A stretch of 16,357 bases of DNA from CAZWUW01 sp964636895 (GCA_964636895.1 CAZWUW010000065.1:1-16357), one strand, 5' to 3'. Positions 1 to 6,833 are shown, counted from the first letter of the stretch. The notes: generated by a model from the letters alone, not told the origin. Translations and numbers: made by a program.

Positions 1-52
1 ACACCGCCCTTTCACGGCGGTAACACGGGTTCGAATCCCGTAGGGGTCACCA
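1..52 (+). tRNA. tRNA-Glu (anticodon TTC), 3' part only
   Basis: The window opens inside a tRNA. The anticodon arm is visible as CCGCC, a seven-base loop CTTTCAC with anticodon TTC, and GGCGG. The T arm follows (ACGGG, TTCGAAT, CCCGT), then the 3' acceptor strand AGGGGTC, discriminator A and an encoded CCA ending at base 52. The 5' acceptor strand and D arm lie outside the window. TTC decodes glutamate codons GAA and GAG. Confidence 0.95.
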
Positions 53-67
53 TAATTTATAACCGAA

Positions 68-97
68 GGAAATGCTTGCGGGCATTTTCTTTTTTAC
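68..97 (+). terminator. Rho-independent terminator after tRNA-Glu
   Basis: GGAAATGC (68-75) pairs with GCATTTTC (82-89), eight pairs including one G-T, around the six-base loop TTGCGG. The run TCTTTTTT follows. It sits about 15 bases after the tRNA-Glu CCA end, so it probably ends that tRNA transcript. Confidence 0.8.
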
Positions 98-141
98 TGG
101 CAAAAACAGGTCGGTATTAATTGCATTGGTATTAATTGCCC

Positions 142-170
142 TTGCATAAACCACCTTATTTGCATATAAT
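142..170 (+). promoter_or_regulatory. Sigma-A promoter for tRNA-Gly
   Basis: TTGCAT (142-147) and TATAAT (165-170) are separated by 17 bases, a near-consensus vegetative promoter. Its -10 box ends 20 bases before the tRNA-Gly. A 12-bp direct repeat GGTATTAATTGC lies just upstream (113-124 and 128-139). Confidence 0.8.
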
Positions 171-190
171 ATATATTAGACCAAAAATGA

Positions 191-265
191 GCGGAAGTAG
201 TTCAGTGGTAGAATAACGGCTTCCCAAGCCGCAGGTCGCGGGTTCGAATCCCGTCTTCCGCTCCA
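191..265 (+). tRNA. tRNA-Gly (anticodon CCC)
   Basis: A complete cloverleaf is visible: acceptor GCGGAAG/CTTCCGC, D arm GTTC-AGTGGTA-GAAT, anticodon loop TTCCCAA with anticodon CCC, T arm GCGGG-TTCGAAT-CCCGT, discriminator T and encoded CCA. The anticodon stem reads ACGGC/GCCGC, so its outermost pair is an A-C mismatch. The tRNA reads the GGG glycine codon. No terminator is visible between it and the SCIFF peptide gene about 50 bases downstream, so some read-through into that gene is possible. Confidence 0.95.
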
Positions 266-313
266 ATTATTTTGAAATCATTGGTGGATATTATATTTTA
301 GGGAGGCGTTCCG

Positions 314-454
314 ATGTCTAAACACATTAAGACCCTGGTCAAGAAAAGTTTACAGGAAACAGTGAAAAACGGTGGCTGTGGCGAGTGTCAGACCTCCTGT
401 CAGTCGGCGTGCAAGACGTCTTGCACGGTAGGCAACCAGGTTTGCGCCAAGTAA
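314..454 (+). CDS. scfA: SCIFF ranthipeptide precursor (six cysteines, 46 residues)
   Basis: This short gene encodes a 46-residue peptide starting MSKHIKTL. The core has cysteines at 22, 25, 29, 33, 37 and 44 in the order GGCGECQTSCQSACKTSC...VGNQVC. That is the pattern of the SCIFF family (six cysteines in forty-five residues). In characterised members a radical SAM enzyme links cysteine sulfurs to other residues as thioethers, giving a ranthipeptide. The ATG has a good ribosome site (GGGAGG, 301-306, 7 bases upstream). The matching maturase begins 88 bases downstream, as in other SCIFF loci. The family role is thought to be signalling or regulation within clostridia, but no function can be read from the sequence. 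I see no leader cleavage site or exporter. Identification is very secure; the product's final structure is inferred from the family. Confidence 0.95.
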   Translation: MSKHIKTLVKKSLQETVKNGGCGECQTSCQSACKTSCTVGNQVCAK

Positions 455-492
455 CCGGCCCGGCAGCGTACATATTGAAGCTGTAACACCAG

Positions 493-518
493 CCCGATCC
501 ATACGGATTGGGTTTTTT
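493..518 (+). terminator. Hairpin terminator/attenuator between the SCIFF peptide and its maturase
   Basis: CCCGATCC (493-500) pairs with GGATTGGG (505-512), eight pairs with one G-T, around the loop ATAC, followed by six T. It stands between two genes that must work together. The likely job is partial termination, so that far more precursor than maturase is made. Confidence 0.8.
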
Positions 519-542
519 ACATAGGATGGGGGAGCGAATTAG

Positions 543-1895
543 TTGATACATAAATTTGCCTTTGATGGGGTCAAAATACTGCTCGACGTAAACAGCGGTG
601 CGGTGCATGTCCTGGACGACCTGGCCTGGGAAATTGTCGATCTGTATCAGAACTTATCGGAGAATGAGATTGCGGCGAGGCTGGCAGATACCAGGCCGGC
701 ACAGGAAATCCGGGAGGTGCTGGCCGAATTGCGCCAGTTGCAAGCGGAAGGGCTGTTGTTTGCCGAGGACAGCCAAGAATCGCAATATGTTCTGCCGGAA
801 ACCCCGGTAATTAAATCCCTCTGCCTGCATGTGGCCCATGACTGTAATCTGCGCTGTCGTTACTGTTTTGCCGGCAAGGGTCATTTTGGCGGGGAGCGGG
901 GTCTGATGCCGACGGCTACCGGAAAGGCGGCGATTGACTTGCTTATGCAGGCGTCGGGGACCAGGCGGCATTGTGAGATTGACTTTTTTGGCGGTGAGCC
1001 GTTGATGAATTTTACCGTTGTAAAGGAACTGGTTGCCTATGGCCGGGAGCGCGCGGCCAAATTTGGCAAAGAAATTAAATTTACCCTTACCACGAATGCG
1101 TTGCTGCTGGATGAAGAAACCGCTGCTTATCTGAACCGCGAGGGCATCAGCGTGGTGCTGAGCCTGGACGGCCGGCCGGAGGTCCATGACCGTATGCGGC
1201 CGGCTCCAGGCGGGAAGGGCAGTTACCGGCAGACGGCTGACCGCATTGTCAGTTTTGCCGCCGGTCGAGATTATGATAATTACTATGTCCGCGGCACATA
1301 TACCCGGTTTAATCTTGATTTTGCCGCAGATGTTATGCATATGGCGGATATGGGGTTAAAGCATCTGTCGGTAGAACCGGTTGTTGCTCCGCCTGGGGAT
1401 GAATGGGCCTTCCGGGAGGAGGACCTGGCAGCCCTCGGCCGGGAGTACGAAAAACTGGCCCGGGAATATTGCCGGCGCTATGCGGCCGGTACGCCATTTG
1501 ATTTCTTTCACTTTAACCTTGATCTGGCTCAGGGCCCATGTCTACCCAAGCGCCTGACCGGGTGCGGGGCCGGCCATGAATACCTGGCCGTAACGCCGGG
1601 CGGGGAGTTATACCCTTGTCATCAGTTTGTCGGCCGCGGGGAATACCGGCTCGGTAATGTCCGGCAGGGGCTTGTTAACAGAGAAATGATGAAGAGCTTT
1701 CAACAGGCGCATATCTATAATAAAGAGAACTGCCGTGACTGCTGGGCCAAATACTACTGCAGCGGGGGTTGCCACGCCAATGCCGAGGCAGCCGGCGGTA
1801 ATATTTATGCACCTTACGAACTTGGTTGTGCGATAACCAAAAAGCGTCTGGAATGCGCAATTTACGTGCAGCTCAAAAAGGCGGAGCTAGCCTGA
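543..1895 (+). CDS. scfB: SCIFF peptide radical SAM maturase
   Basis: The enzyme is 450 residues and uses S-adenosylmethionine and iron-sulfur clusters to form thioether crosslinks on the SCIFF precursor encoded just upstream. Residues 1 to about 80 resemble a PqqD-like peptide-recognition domain. The radical SAM motif CNLRCRYC gives cluster ligands Cys101, Cys105 and Cys108, and GGEP at about 150-153 is the usual SAM-binding element. A C-terminal SPASM domain has cysteines at 333, 341, 359, 397, 400, 406, 410 and 429, enough for two auxiliary 4Fe-4S clusters. The length fits the family. The start is TTG at 543, eight bases after a GGGGGAG ribosome site; no ATG fits. Expression probably depends on read-through of the hairpin at 493-518. 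The last 77 bases of the gene are copied in the tandem duplication that follows. Confidence 0.95.
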   Translation: MIHKFAFDGVKILLDVNSGAVHVLDDLAWEIVDLYQNLSENEIAARLADTRPAQEIREVLAELRQLQAEGLLFAEDSQESQYVLPETPVIKSLCLHVAHDCNLRCRYCFAGKGHFGGERGLMPTATGKAAIDLLMQASGTRRHCEIDFFGGEPLMNFTVVKELVAYGRERAAKFGKEIKFTLTTNALLLDEETAAYLNREGISVVLSLDGRPEVHDRMRPAPGGKGSYRQTADRIVSFAAGRDYDNYYVRGTYTRFNLDFAADVMHMADMGLKHLSVEPVVAPPGDEWAFREEDLAALGREYEKLAREYCRRYAAGTPFDFFHFNLDLAQGPCLPKRLTGCGAGHEYLAVTPGGELYPCHQFVGRGEYRLGNVRQGLVNREMMKSFQQAHIYNKENCRDCWAKYYCSGGCHANAEAAGGNIYAPYELGCAITKKRLECAIYVQLKKAELA

Positions 1896-1928
1896 GAGAA
1901 AACAATATAATAGCACAAAAACCATCAA

Positions 1929-1953
1929 AAGGGCGCTTATTTCGAGCGCCCTT
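1929..1953 (+). terminator. Hairpin after the maturase gene (copy 1)
   Basis: AAGGGCGCT (1929-1937) pairs perfectly with AGCGCCCTT (1945-1953) around a seven-base loop, 34 bases after the maturase stop. The following bases (GTCATTTGTC) are only modestly T-rich, so it is terminator-like rather than a certain terminator. Confidence 0.55.
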
Positions 1954-1957
1954 GTCA

Positions 1958-2004
1958 TTTGTCGAAAATTTAGGGTTTACGGAAAAGCCTTCCTATGTTA
2001 TAAT
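1958..2004 (+). promoter_or_regulatory. Spo0A-box-like site and sigma-A promoter (copy 1)
   Basis: TTTACG (1976-1981) and TATAAT (1999-2004) are 17 bases apart, with TG one base before the -10 box, so this is an extended -10 promoter. TTTGTCGAA at 1958-1966 matches the Spo0A box consensus and ends nine bases before the -35 box. Transcripts from here would have to cross the second copy of the unit before reaching the peptidase gene. Confidence 0.7.
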
Positions 2005-2114
2005 AACTTGGTTGTGCGATAACCAAAAAGCGTCTGGAATGCGCAATTTACGTGCAGCTCAAAAAGGCGGAGCTAGCCTGAGAGAAAACAATATAATAGC
2101 ACAAAAACCATCAA

Positions 2115-2139
2115 AAGGGCGCTTATTTCGAGCGCCCTT
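2115..2139 (+). terminator. Hairpin (copy 2, in the duplicated unit)
   Basis: This is an exact copy of the hairpin at 1929-1953. It now lies downstream of promoter copy 1 and upstream of promoter copy 2, and would insulate them from each other if it terminates. Confidence 0.5.
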
Positions 2140-2143
2140 GTCA

Positions 2144-2190
2144 TTTGTCGAAAATTTAGGGTTTACGGAAAAGCCTTCCTATGTTATAAT
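2144..2190 (+). promoter_or_regulatory. Spo0A-box-like site and sigma-A promoter (copy 2), upstream of the M23 peptidase
   Basis: Exact copy of the first unit: TTTGTCGAA at 2144-2152, TTTACG at 2162-2167, a 17-base spacer and TATAAT at 2185-2190 with the extended TG. It lies about 105 bases before the M23 peptidase start and is the probable promoter of that gene. Control by Spo0A is inferred from the box only. Confidence 0.72.
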
Positions 2191-2295
2191 AAATGTGGAT
2201 TTCCCATAAATTAGAAACGTAATTGCGATGGACATTTTGAATAAACGTGTCTTTTTTTATCAAAAAATATTGGTTTAAATGGAAGGAGCGAGTTG

Positions 2296-4002
2296 ATGAA
2301 GTCGAAAAATAAAAAAACTTCTAAGTATGCTCAACAATTTTATGCCAAAAAGAAAAAGCAAAAACAATCTTTGGTGGCCTTAGAACAGCATGAACCAATG
2401 TGCTCCCAAACAAAGGTTTCATTCTCCCGAATATCCTTTTTCAAGCGAGTGTTTTCCAAGGTTAAATTTCCCAGGCTGCAACTCCCCAAATTAACTTTAT
2501 TTAAATCCGCATTGACCAAAATAACAATACCAAAAATCGCAATGTCAAAATTCACAATACCTAAATTTACATTACCAAAAATAACAATACCAAAACCCAC
2601 CTTATCAAAACTTACACTACCTAAATTTGCCACACCCGGGTATTTAGTACCCAAATTTTCGCTTTCTCAACTTAACATGCGTACAGGACTGTTGGCGGTG
2701 ACGGTTATAGCCGTGATTGCACTGGCCGGTGGGTTGGCCTATGCTAATGCCGAAAAAAAGGCTTATGCCGTACTGGTTAACGGCCAACAGGTAGCGCTGG
2801 CAGAGAACCGTCAGGAAACAGAGCGGGCTTTGGCCGGGATAAAAGCTGAGAAAGCCAAAATCTGGAGCCGCAGCGTGGAAACCAAGGATACGGTAAGTTT
2901 CCGGGAAACAACTGCCCGGCGCTATAAGATTAATCGGATTACAGAAGTTACGCAGATTCTTGATAACAAAATTCATTTTATGGCTGCAGCCGCTGCCCTC
3001 AAAATTGACGGCCAGGTCAGTATAATTGTAAAAGATGTGGCCACAGCGGAAACAATTCTGAAAAAGCTTAAGGATGCTTTTGTGCGCAGCGAAATAAAAA
3101 CCGGTTCCGTAAAGTTTGCGGAGCAGGTGGAAATTGTACAAGTACCAGCCGACCTAAAAGAAATTGTAGAACCTGACCAGGCACTGGAGGCGATTAAAAA
3201 CGGGCGGCAAAAGAAGGTTACCCATGTAGTTACCGAAGGGGATTCCCTTTGGATGATAGCCCGCAAAAATGATATGCGGGTTGCCGAACTGAAGGCTGCC
3301 AACCCGGCGCTGAAAGGTGAAAAACTTAGTCTTGGTCAGGAATTGAACCTGGTTAAACTTGAACCAATGATTAATGTATTGGCAGAGGGCCAGGTTACTC
3401 TAAATGAAACCTTGCCTTACGATGTTGTGGTGGAAAAAGACAGTGGTATGTGGCGGGGCAGACAAAAAATTAAGCAAAAAGGGGAGAACGGCGCCCGGCA
3501 GGTAACTTATAAAGTGGTATTGAAAAATGGCAGCGAAGTCAGCAAATCGGTATTAACTGAGAAGGTGCTGAAGCAGGCCAAAGACCAGGTAGTGGTTAAG
3601 GGGGCACGGATGGTCGTGGCTTCCCGCCGGGGCAGCGGCGCAGTAGGCTGGCCGCTGGGTGGCGGAGTTACTTCGGGTTATGGCAAGCGCTGGGGCAGGA
3701 TGCATACCGGCATTGATATTGACGGGCATACCGGACAGCCTGTAGGTGCCGCGGCTGAAGGCCGGATAACTTTTACCGGCTGGGATGGCGCATATGGTAA
3801 AACAGTGGTCGTCAGTCATGGCAATGGACTGACTACCAAATATGCTCACCTGTCCAAAATCGAGGTTTCTGAAGGTCAGCAGGTATCCCGCGGCGACCTG
3901 ATTGGTTTGGTGGGTTCCACCGGGCGCAGTACCGGCTCCCATTTACACTTTGAAGTTATCAGCAATGGCAGCTTCCAAAACCCCAAGCGGTTTTTGCGAT
4001 AG
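2296..4002 (+). CDS. Membrane-anchored M23 peptidase with LysM and G5 domains
   Basis: This is a probable peptidoglycan endopeptidase of about 568 residues. A lysine-rich cytoplasmic N-terminus carries a pentapeptide repeat, (P/S)-K-hydrophobic-T-(I/L), for about 13 units between residues 55 and 125. One membrane segment follows (about 131-150), so the rest lies outside the cell. Then come an uncharacterised stretch, a LysM domain (about 308-354), a G5 domain (about 373-437) and a C-terminal M23 domain (about 450-565). The M23 zinc motifs are intact: HTGID (His470, Asp474), the YAHL histidine near 518, and HLHFE near 549-553. The ATG at 2296 has GGAAGGAG seven bases upstream; a TTG at 2293 directly before it is the alternative. 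The architecture resembles clostridial spore or wall hydrolases, but a sporulation role is inferred only from the Spo0A-like box upstream. Confidence 0.93.
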   Translation: MKSKNKKTSKYAQQFYAKKKKQKQSLVALEQHEPMCSQTKVSFSRISFFKRVFSKVKFPRLQLPKLTLFKSALTKITIPKIAMSKFTIPKFTLPKITIPKPTLSKLTLPKFATPGYLVPKFSLSQLNMRTGLLAVTVIAVIALAGGLAYANAEKKAYAVLVNGQQVALAENRQETERALAGIKAEKAKIWSRSVETKDTVSFRETTARRYKINRITEVTQILDNKIHFMAAAAALKIDGQVSIIVKDVATAETILKKLKDAFVRSEIKTGSVKFAEQVEIVQVPADLKEIVEPDQALEAIKNGRQKKVTHVVTEGDSLWMIARKNDMRVAELKAANPALKGEKLSLGQELNLVKLEPMINVLAEGQVTLNETLPYDVVVEKDSGMWRGRQKIKQKGENGARQVTYKVVLKNGSEVSKSVLTEKVLKQAKDQVVVKGARMVVASRRGSGAVGWPLGGGVTSGYGKRWGRMHTGIDIDGHTGQPVGAAAEGRITFTGWDGAYGKTVVVSHGNGLTTKYAHLSKIEVSEGQQVSRGDLIGLVGSTGRSTGSHLHFEVISNGSFQNPKRFLR

Positions 4003-4038
4003 CAGATAGTAGCCTTTAAACCAGTGAGAACAAGAGAA

Positions 4039-4066
4039 CCTCGCGGCATTTGCTGCGGGGTTTTTT
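4039..4066 (+). terminator. Rho-independent terminator after the M23 peptidase
   Basis: CCTCGCGGC (4039-4047) pairs with GCTGCGGGG, nine pairs including two G-T, around the loop ATTT. Six T follow at 4061-4066. It lies 36 bases after the peptidase stop. Confidence 0.9.
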
Positions 4067-4124
4067 GTGGACAAGCTTTTGCGAAAAAAGCCCTATATTT
4101 GGGAATTGTGCCGTACTTTTTGTC

Positions 4125-4153
4125 TTTCAAAGGAATTATGACTATGCTATAAT
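4125..4153 (+). promoter_or_regulatory. Extended -10 promoter for the TPR gene
   Basis: TATAAT at 4148-4153 with TG one base upstream, and a weak -35 box TTTCAA at 4125-4130 with a 17-base spacer. It lies between the preceding terminator and the TPR gene. Confidence 0.65.
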
Positions 4154-4214
4154 TAGCGATGGACAGGCATTTAACGTCCGTAAACTTATAATAAGTCAGA
4201 TGGAGGAGATTTGT

Positions 4215-4763
4215 ATGGCGTTTATGAATAAAAAGAAAAACAAATATGTTTTTTGGGTACTGGTAGCTATGATTTCCATAGGGCTGGTGGGCCCGGTTTC
4301 TATTGGCTTCTGGACCAATTCCGCACCACAGAACCAGTCCGGGACATCCAGCCTGGCCGGCGAAGCTAAAGGTAACGCATATTATCAGGAAGCCGTGGAT
4401 TTTATGACCAAAAACAAACCGGATAAAGCCGCTGCCAAGTTTAAACAGGCAATTACCGAATATGAAGCGGTGCTTACAATTAACCCTAAGAACACCGCCG
4501 TTTTGGGTGACCTGGCCACATCTTACTATTATAGCGGCAATACCGATAAGGCTATTGAAATCGTAAAAAAAGCGCTGGAAATAGACCCTAACTTCAGTAC
4601 TGCCCGAATGAATTATGCCATCTATTTGGGCGAGGGCAAAAAGCAAACCGCAGAAGCACTCAAAGAGCTGCAGCAAATCAAATCCGGCGACCCGAATTAT
4701 AAGCGGGCTCAGGAGTTAATCACCAGCTTTGCCAAATCGGCTTTGCCTATCATAAAAAAATAA
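4215..4763 (+). CDS. Membrane-anchored TPR-repeat protein
   Basis: The protein has 182 residues. A short basic N-terminus (MAFMNKKKNK) precedes one hydrophobic segment (about 12-32), so it is anchored with its body outside the cell. A polar linker follows (36-50). Residues 52 to about 165 form roughly three tetratricopeptide repeats; the clearest is the unit around 92-126, ending in the typical LEIDPN. TPR proteins are protein-binding scaffolds, and the partner is not evident. I chose the ATG at 4215 because GGAGGAG stands six bases upstream and the promoter lies at 4125-4153. The reading frame is open for 55 more codons upstream, but those codons overlap the preceding terminator and the promoter. 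Neighbours are cell-envelope genes on the same strand. Confidence 0.85.
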   Translation: MAFMNKKKNKYVFWVLVAMISIGLVGPVSIGFWTNSAPQNQSGTSSLAGEAKGNAYYQEAVDFMTKNKPDKAAAKFKQAITEYEAVLTINPKNTAVLGDLATSYYYSGNTDKAIEIVKKALEIDPNFSTARMNYAIYLGEGKKQTAEALKELQQIKSGDPNYKRAQELITSFAKSALPIIKK

Positions 4764-4801
4764 CCCTATAATTACCACTGGGTTCCTTCATTCCGCCGTT
4801 A

Positions 4802-4807
4802 TATAAT
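4802..4807 (+). promoter_or_regulatory. Possible -10 box before the HExxH metallopeptidase gene
   Basis: TATAAT stands about 40 bases before the GTG start. No convincing -35 box is visible at the right distance, so the gene may equally be read from the TPR promoter. Confidence 0.35.
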
Positions 4808-4847
4808 GGTATTGGGAGAGTTGTTACACGGAGGGGAGGGGGAACCC

Positions 4848-5765
4848 GTGGCTGAAATCACGCAATGGGCGACCGGGCCCCATTTTGGCCTTTTCAAGAG
4901 CGCCAAAGTTGGCCTGGTTTTATTTTTGTCGGCTATCATGGTATTGTCGCCGGTGCTGTTAACCAGCCCGATGTTGCCCAAATCCCGGGTTTACAGCGTA
5001 GTCAGAGAGCTGGCGAAAATCCAAATGTATTGGCAGACCAGACACTGGGAGCAGATGGAAAGTGCCCACTTCATTGTACGCTACCGGCCTGCTGATGACA
5101 AAATGGCCGCACTGGTGTTGCGTACTGTCGAAGACAGTTACCAACCGGTAGCTGATGCATACAAATATAAACAAACCAAAAAGAATCTGGTGGTTATTTA
5201 CCCCACCAGGGAAGAGCTGGGCCGGAGTTTTGGCTGGACAGCCGATGAAAGCGCCATGGGCGTGTACTGGGCCGGGGTAATCAGGGTTCTGACGCCGCGA
5301 CAGTGGATCGATGCCGGGGAGCCGCAGGAGCTGGCCCGGGTTTTTGCGGAAAACGGGCCGATGGTGCATGAATTTACCCACCTAGTAATTGATTACCGGA
5401 CCGGCGGCAATTATGCCAGATGGTTTACCGAAGGCATTGCTCAGTATGAAGAATACCGACAGACCGGCTTTAAGCTGGCGGATGGAGATAGACTTACAGC
5501 AGATGAGCTATACTCATTTACCGAAATGGATGCCACTTTTGACGACTTGCCGGACCAGAGCCTGGCCTATCATCAGTCCTTGGAGGCAATCAATTATCTG
5601 GTGGCCAAATATGGCCGGAGTAAGCTGGATGATATTCTTGACGCTTTAGGTGCCGGAAAAACCCTGAATGAAAGTTTCCGTTCGGTGCTAGGAGTTGACA
5701 TGCAGCAGTTTGAGAAAGACTTTACGATGCATCTTTCTTCTTCGCAGGGTCATACTAACCCCTAG
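4848..5765 (+). CDS. Membrane-anchored HExxH metallopeptidase (peptidase MA-like)
   Basis: The protein is about 305 residues. Residues 20-40 are hydrophobic and act as a membrane anchor or signal segment; the rest should be extracytoplasmic. The zinc motif is HEFTH (His174, Glu175, His178), followed by ARWFTEGIAQYEE, in which Glu195 is the likely third zinc ligand. This is the gluzincin pattern of the peptidase MA-like family. The substrate is unknown. I chose the GTG at 4848, which follows a very purine-rich ribosome site (GGAGGGGAGGGGG, 4830-4842). An ATG at 4806 in the same frame lies inside the possible -10 box and would place that ribosome site inside the gene. The BON-domain gene starts 21 bases downstream, so the two are probably cotranscribed. 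Confidence 0.85.
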   Translation: MAEITQWATGPHFGLFKSAKVGLVLFLSAIMVLSPVLLTSPMLPKSRVYSVVRELAKIQMYWQTRHWEQMESAHFIVRYRPADDKMAALVLRTVEDSYQPVADAYKYKQTKKNLVVIYPTREELGRSFGWTADESAMGVYWAGVIRVLTPRQWIDAGEPQELARVFAENGPMVHEFTHLVIDYRTGGNYARWFTEGIAQYEEYRQTGFKLADGDRLTADELYSFTEMDATFDDLPDQSLAYHQSLEAINYLVAKYGRSKLDDILDALGAGKTLNESFRSVLGVDMQQFEKDFTMHLSSSQGHTNP

Positions 5766-5786
5766 AATAGGAAAGGAGAGAGGTGC

Positions 5787-6653
5787 ATGGATACTAATGA
5801 TACCGTGCTTCGGCGGGAAGTAGAAAACGCACTGAAAGCCGGCCGGAGAACTACAAATGTTCGGTTTGACATGCATGACGGCGACGTTACTCTGTATGGG
5901 CTGGTAGATGTATTGGCTGAAAAATGGCAGGCGGCGGAAATTGTGCGTCGGGTGCCCGGGGTGCGGTTGGTAGACAACAGCTTGACGGTAGCCATGGACC
6001 GGCCGGTTGACGATAAAGAGATTACTGCCTTGGTCCGGGATCATTTGAGCGCTGACCCCCGGGTAGACATGCACGGGATAGCGGTGCGGGTGCAGAACGG
6101 CGTCGTCTTTTTGACAGGACGGGCTGGGACTATAGCCGAGGTGGCGGCGGCCAAAGAACTGGCCGCGGGTATACTGGGAGTAAAAGATGTAATCGTCAAC
6201 ACCGAAATTGGCAGCGGGGAGTTTGCGCGGGATGATGCCACCCTGACCAATGCCGTTGAAACGGCATTTTCCCGGAGTGCGCAGGTGAGTCCGCGGGATG
6301 TAAAGACATCTGCCAATAATGGCTCCGTTACTCTTGACGGAACTGTTGATACTACGGAACAGATTGAGGAAGCGGTCAGGGTCGCTGCCCAGGTACCGGG
6401 AGTCAGGAAAATAAATAATCGGCTTAATGCCCGTCACGGGCTGCCGGCGGAAGACGCCCACCTGACCAATGCCTTGAGGAAAATACTTGGTCAGCAAGGG
6501 CTGGGCGGAGTACGGGGGTTTGTCGTAAATAGCACGGCATTTTTGGACGGGACGGTGGAAACTCCGGACAAGAAGCACCGGGCGCAAGAACTGGCAGCTC
6601 AGGTTCCGGGCATTGCCGCGATTAATAACGGAATAAAGATTCAGCAGCACTGA
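5787..6653 (+). CDS. Protein of four BON domains
   Basis: The protein has 288 residues and is made almost wholly of four BON domains, at about 5-70, 76-143, 150-215 and 222-287. Each repeats the pattern of a helix, a strand such as GDVTLYG, GVVFLTG, GSVTLDG or STAFLDG, then a helix ending in a VPGV-like turn. BON domains bind phospholipid or act in envelope integrity. Most occur behind a signal peptide, but I see no signal peptide or membrane segment here, so it may be cytoplasmic or lie on the inner membrane face. A ribosome site (AAAGGAGAGAGG) precedes the ATG. It closes a run of envelope genes and is followed at once by a terminator. Confidence 0.9.
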   Translation: MDTNDTVLRREVENALKAGRRTTNVRFDMHDGDVTLYGLVDVLAEKWQAAEIVRRVPGVRLVDNSLTVAMDRPVDDKEITALVRDHLSADPRVDMHGIAVRVQNGVVFLTGRAGTIAEVAAAKELAAGILGVKDVIVNTEIGSGEFARDDATLTNAVETAFSRSAQVSPRDVKTSANNGSVTLDGTVDTTEQIEEAVRVAAQVPGVRKINNRLNARHGLPAEDAHLTNALRKILGQQGLGGVRGFVVNSTAFLDGTVETPDKKHRAQELAAQVPGIAAINNGIKIQQH

Positions 6654-6661
6654 TAACAAAG

Positions 6662-6693
6662 GTCAATGGCCTATTTAGGCTATTGGCTTTTTT
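6662..6693 (+). terminator. Rho-independent terminator after the BON-domain gene
   Basis: GTCAATGGCC (6662-6671) pairs with GGCTATTGGC (6678-6687), ten pairs including two G-T, around TATTTA, followed by six T. Confidence 0.9.
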
Positions 6694-6703
6694 ATTAAAG
6701 CAT

Positions 6704-6732
6704 TTGATTTTTTGTGCCTTAGATGGTATATA
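6704..6732 (+). promoter_or_regulatory. Probable murA promoter
   Basis: TTGATT (6704-6709) and TATATA (6727-6732) are 17 bases apart with TG one base before the -10 box. A second, weaker candidate is TTTACA (6747-6752) with TAGATA (6770-6775). Either leaves an untranslated leader of about 50-100 bases. Confidence 0.6.
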
Positions 6733-6833
6733 TTATAAATAGCCTTTTTACATATGGCAGGAATAATTTTAGATATCTAGAATATACAATAATGTGTAAT
6801 AATTTGACGGATATGTTTTGAGGAGGAAATAGG

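Larger units (their letters stand above)
1819..2192. repeat. Perfect 186-bp tandem duplication
   Basis: Bases 1819-2004 are repeated without a mismatch at 2005-2190, and two further bases (AA, 2191-2192) also match, so the junction has 2-bp microhomology. Each unit carries the last 77 bases of the maturase gene including the stop, an intergenic hairpin, a Spo0A-box-like TTTGTCGAA and a full sigma-A promoter whose -10 box closes the unit. The unit is 62 codons long, so an out-of-frame reading stays open through both copies; I do not consider that reading a gene. Perfect identity means the event is recent, or that the assembly has an error here. Confidence 0.97.

Noticed and set aside
1826..2209. 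127-codon open frame with an internal 62-residue perfect repeat
   Set aside because: It is the out-of-frame reading of the tandem duplication. The unit length is divisible by three, which keeps it open. It starts inside the maturase gene and has no family resemblance.
4050..4214. Upstream extension of the TPR gene by 55 codons
   Set aside because: It overlaps the terminator of the preceding gene and the likely promoter, and the ATG at 4215 has a far better ribosome site.
3876..4676. Long open frame (266 codons) on the minus strand
   Set aside because: It runs antisense to the M23 peptidase end and the TPR gene, crosses a terminator, and its translation resembles no protein; it is a shadow.
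4806..4847. Upstream ATG start for the HExxH metallopeptidase
   Set aside because: It lies inside the possible -10 box and would put the strong purine-rich ribosome site within the coding region; GTG at 4848 fits better.
5688..6659. 323-codon open frame on the minus strand
   Set aside because: It is antisense to the BON-domain gene, whose four domains are clear on the plus strand.
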